Shown here: one piece after another, positions 4,926 to 5,904 of the stretch
Layout of the letters: each line of letters opens with the position of its first letter
How positions within the stretch are numbered: position 1 is the first letter of the stretch
NCBI GenBank assembly: GCA_016793585.1
Contig: JAEUJR010001145.1
Location: 1 to 5,904 of the forward strand
Reading direction: 5' to 3'
Length of the DNA: 5,904 nucleotides
Source: Archangium sp.
GTDB taxonomy: Bacteria > Myxococcota > Myxococcia > Myxococcales > Myxococcaceae
The notes under the pieces: model-generated
The model's database searches: none
What the model was told of the DNA's origin: nothing
Seen by the model: only the letters and a program-made list of their open reading frames with translations
Translations under genes and position numbers: made by a program

Positions 4926-5904
4926 GACCCAGCAGCACAAGCTTCGAAAGGCGTACGACGGCGCGCGAAAGGTGAACCCGCGCCCGATCACCGGCAAAGA
5001 GACCGCGCTCGACCTGCTCGAGACCGCGTTCGGCGCCTACGTTGGCCGTCAGGAGCGCATCGCCTTCGAGTTGATGAAGCGGTCGCTCGAAGAGAACGCG
5101 GCCGTCTTCCTCACCCTCTCGGGCGCGATGACGCCGGCGGGCCTGCACCAGAGCTGCCTCATCCCCCTGGTGGAGTCGGGCGTGATCAGTGCGGTCACCA
5201 CGACGGGCGCCAACCTGTACCACGACGCCCACCGCATCATCCGTCACCAGATCCGCGAGGTGAACCCCAACGCGGGCGACCTGCAGCTGCGGCTGGCCCG
5301 CATCATTCGCATCTACGACCTGGGCTTCTGGGAAGAGGCGCTGCTCGACACCGACCGCCTGTTCTCGGCGATCATCGCGGGCCCCGACTTCCAGAAGAAG
5401 ATGACGACGCCCGAGTTCCACTACCTGCTCGGCAAACACCTCAACGCCATCGAGCAGGAGCTGGGCGTCGAGCAGCCGTCGTTTCTCTCGACCTGTTACC
5501 GCCGCGCCGTGCCGATCTGGTCGGGCGCCGTGCAAGACGGCTCGATCTTCTTGAACGTGGTGAAGCTCAAGAAGCTGCTCGGAGACGCGTTCAAGTTCGA
5601 GCTCGACATCAACGACGACGTCTACTCGATGGCGGCGATGCAGCACTACTGCCGGCACCACTTCGACGGGAAGCTGGCGATCTGGATCCTCGGCGGCGGC
5701 GTGCCGAAGAACTACACGCTTCAGGGCGAGCCGCTGCTCGATCAGATCCTCTCGGTGCCCACGCACGGCTTCGACATCGACGTGCAGTTCTGCGTCGACC
5801 CCGTCGACAACGGCGCGCTCTCGTCGTGCCCGGCCGGCGAAGGCCACACGTGGGGCAAGGTCTCGGTCGAGGCCGTCGAGACGGGCTCGATGTACTGCCA
5901 CACC
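4915..5904 (+). CDS. Deoxyhypusine-synthase-family protein (3' end beyond window)
   Basis: ATG 4915 is the only start available: an in-frame stop lies at 4876-4878 and no other start codon follows before it. The reading frame stays open for 330 codons to the window edge, so the C-terminus is missing, probably a few tens of residues. The family uses NAD and a catalytic lysine to move an aminobutyl group from a polyamine. Visible motifs are LSGAMTPAG (68-76), TTTGANLYHDAH (95-106), PIWSGAVQDGS (200-210), ILGGGVPKN (258-266), DPVD (295-298) and EGHTWGK (309-315). By alignment with human DHS, K315 matches catalytic Lys329, W313 matches Trp327, E309 matches Glu323, D295 and D298 match Asp313 and Asp316, and D208 matches Asp238. 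Human His288 and Asn292 are replaced by N266 and Q270. Bacteria lack eIF5A, so the acceptor is probably a small amine or polyamine (for example homospermidine-like synthesis); the exact reaction is unknown. The location should be cytoplasmic. No Shine-Dalgarno is seen. Confidence 0.9.
   Translation, partial: MATKTQQHKLRKAYDGARKVNPRPITGKETALDLLETAFGAYVGRQERIAFELMKRSLEENAAVFLTLSGAMTPAGLHQSCLIPLVESGVISAVTTTGANLYHDAHRIIRHQIREVNPNAGDLQLRLARIIRIYDLGFWEEALLDTDRLFSAIIAGPDFQKKMTTPEFHYLLGKHLNAIEQELGVEQPSFLSTCYRRAVPIWSGAVQDGSIFLNVVKLKKLLGDAFKFELDINDDVYSMAAMQHYCRHHFDGKLAIWILGGGVPKNYTLQGEPLLDQILSVPTHGFDIDVQFCVDPVDNGALSSCPAGEGHTWGKVSVEAVETGSMYCHT

Noticed and set aside
4858..5901. Upstream in-frame extension of the lipoprotein frame to the window edge on the - strand
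   Set aside because: The extension lies opposite the DHS-like gene and reads as His/Arg/Asp/Val-rich noise. The signal peptide begins at 4857 (or 4863) with a Shine-Dalgarno just upstream.

Overview
The window is high-GC DNA (G or C dominates third codon positions). Several features suggest a myxobacterium (Myxococcota) or a similar delta-proteobacterial lineage: a secreted multi-domain choice-of-anchor D lipoprotein, a short 8-strand-type outer-membrane barrel, envelope-anchored TPR and coiled-coil proteins, and a bacterial deoxyhypusine-synthase-like enzyme. This placement is inferred from protein style and base composition; there is no marker gene here.

Left part (1-2733, all + strand): five genes are packed head to tail. 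A possible sigma70-type promoter (23-50) precedes a 51-aa, Arg- and Cys-rich ORF (86-241). Its stop overlaps the start of a 118-aa coiled-coil protein (238-594) as ATGA. That gene's stop overlaps the GTG start of a signal-peptide-bearing outer-membrane beta-barrel protein (591-1250) as GTGA. After 42 nt comes a membrane-anchored coiled-coil/TPR protein (1293-2237), and 10 nt later a 161-aa single-pass membrane protein (2248-2733). The spacing suggests one transcription unit. Its theme is the cell envelope: one outer-membrane protein, two inner-membrane-anchored proteins with large non-membrane domains, and two small, apparently soluble proteins. No specific function can be assigned.

Middle (2734-2811): the convergent gap holds a strong interrupted inverted repeat (2750-2795) that can act as a terminator in both directions.

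Right part: a 681-aa predicted lipoprotein on the - strand (2812-4857) carries about four ASH/choice-of-anchor D-like modules and a C-terminal PKD-like module. It is transcribed divergently from a deoxyhypusine-synthase-family gene (4915 to the window end, C-terminus cut off). Only 57 nt separate the two starts. The best promoter candidate for the lipoprotein overlaps the first codons of the DHS-like gene, so the two may interfere with each other. The DHS-like protein keeps the catalytic lysine block but differs from eukaryotic DHS at several substrate-pocket positions. This fits a polyamine-related function other than hypusine formation, since bacteria lack eIF5A.

No RNA gene, mobile element, CRISPR array or clearly new system was found. 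The most useful new items are the 51-aa coupled ORF, the overlapping divergent control region and the altered pocket of the DHS homologue.
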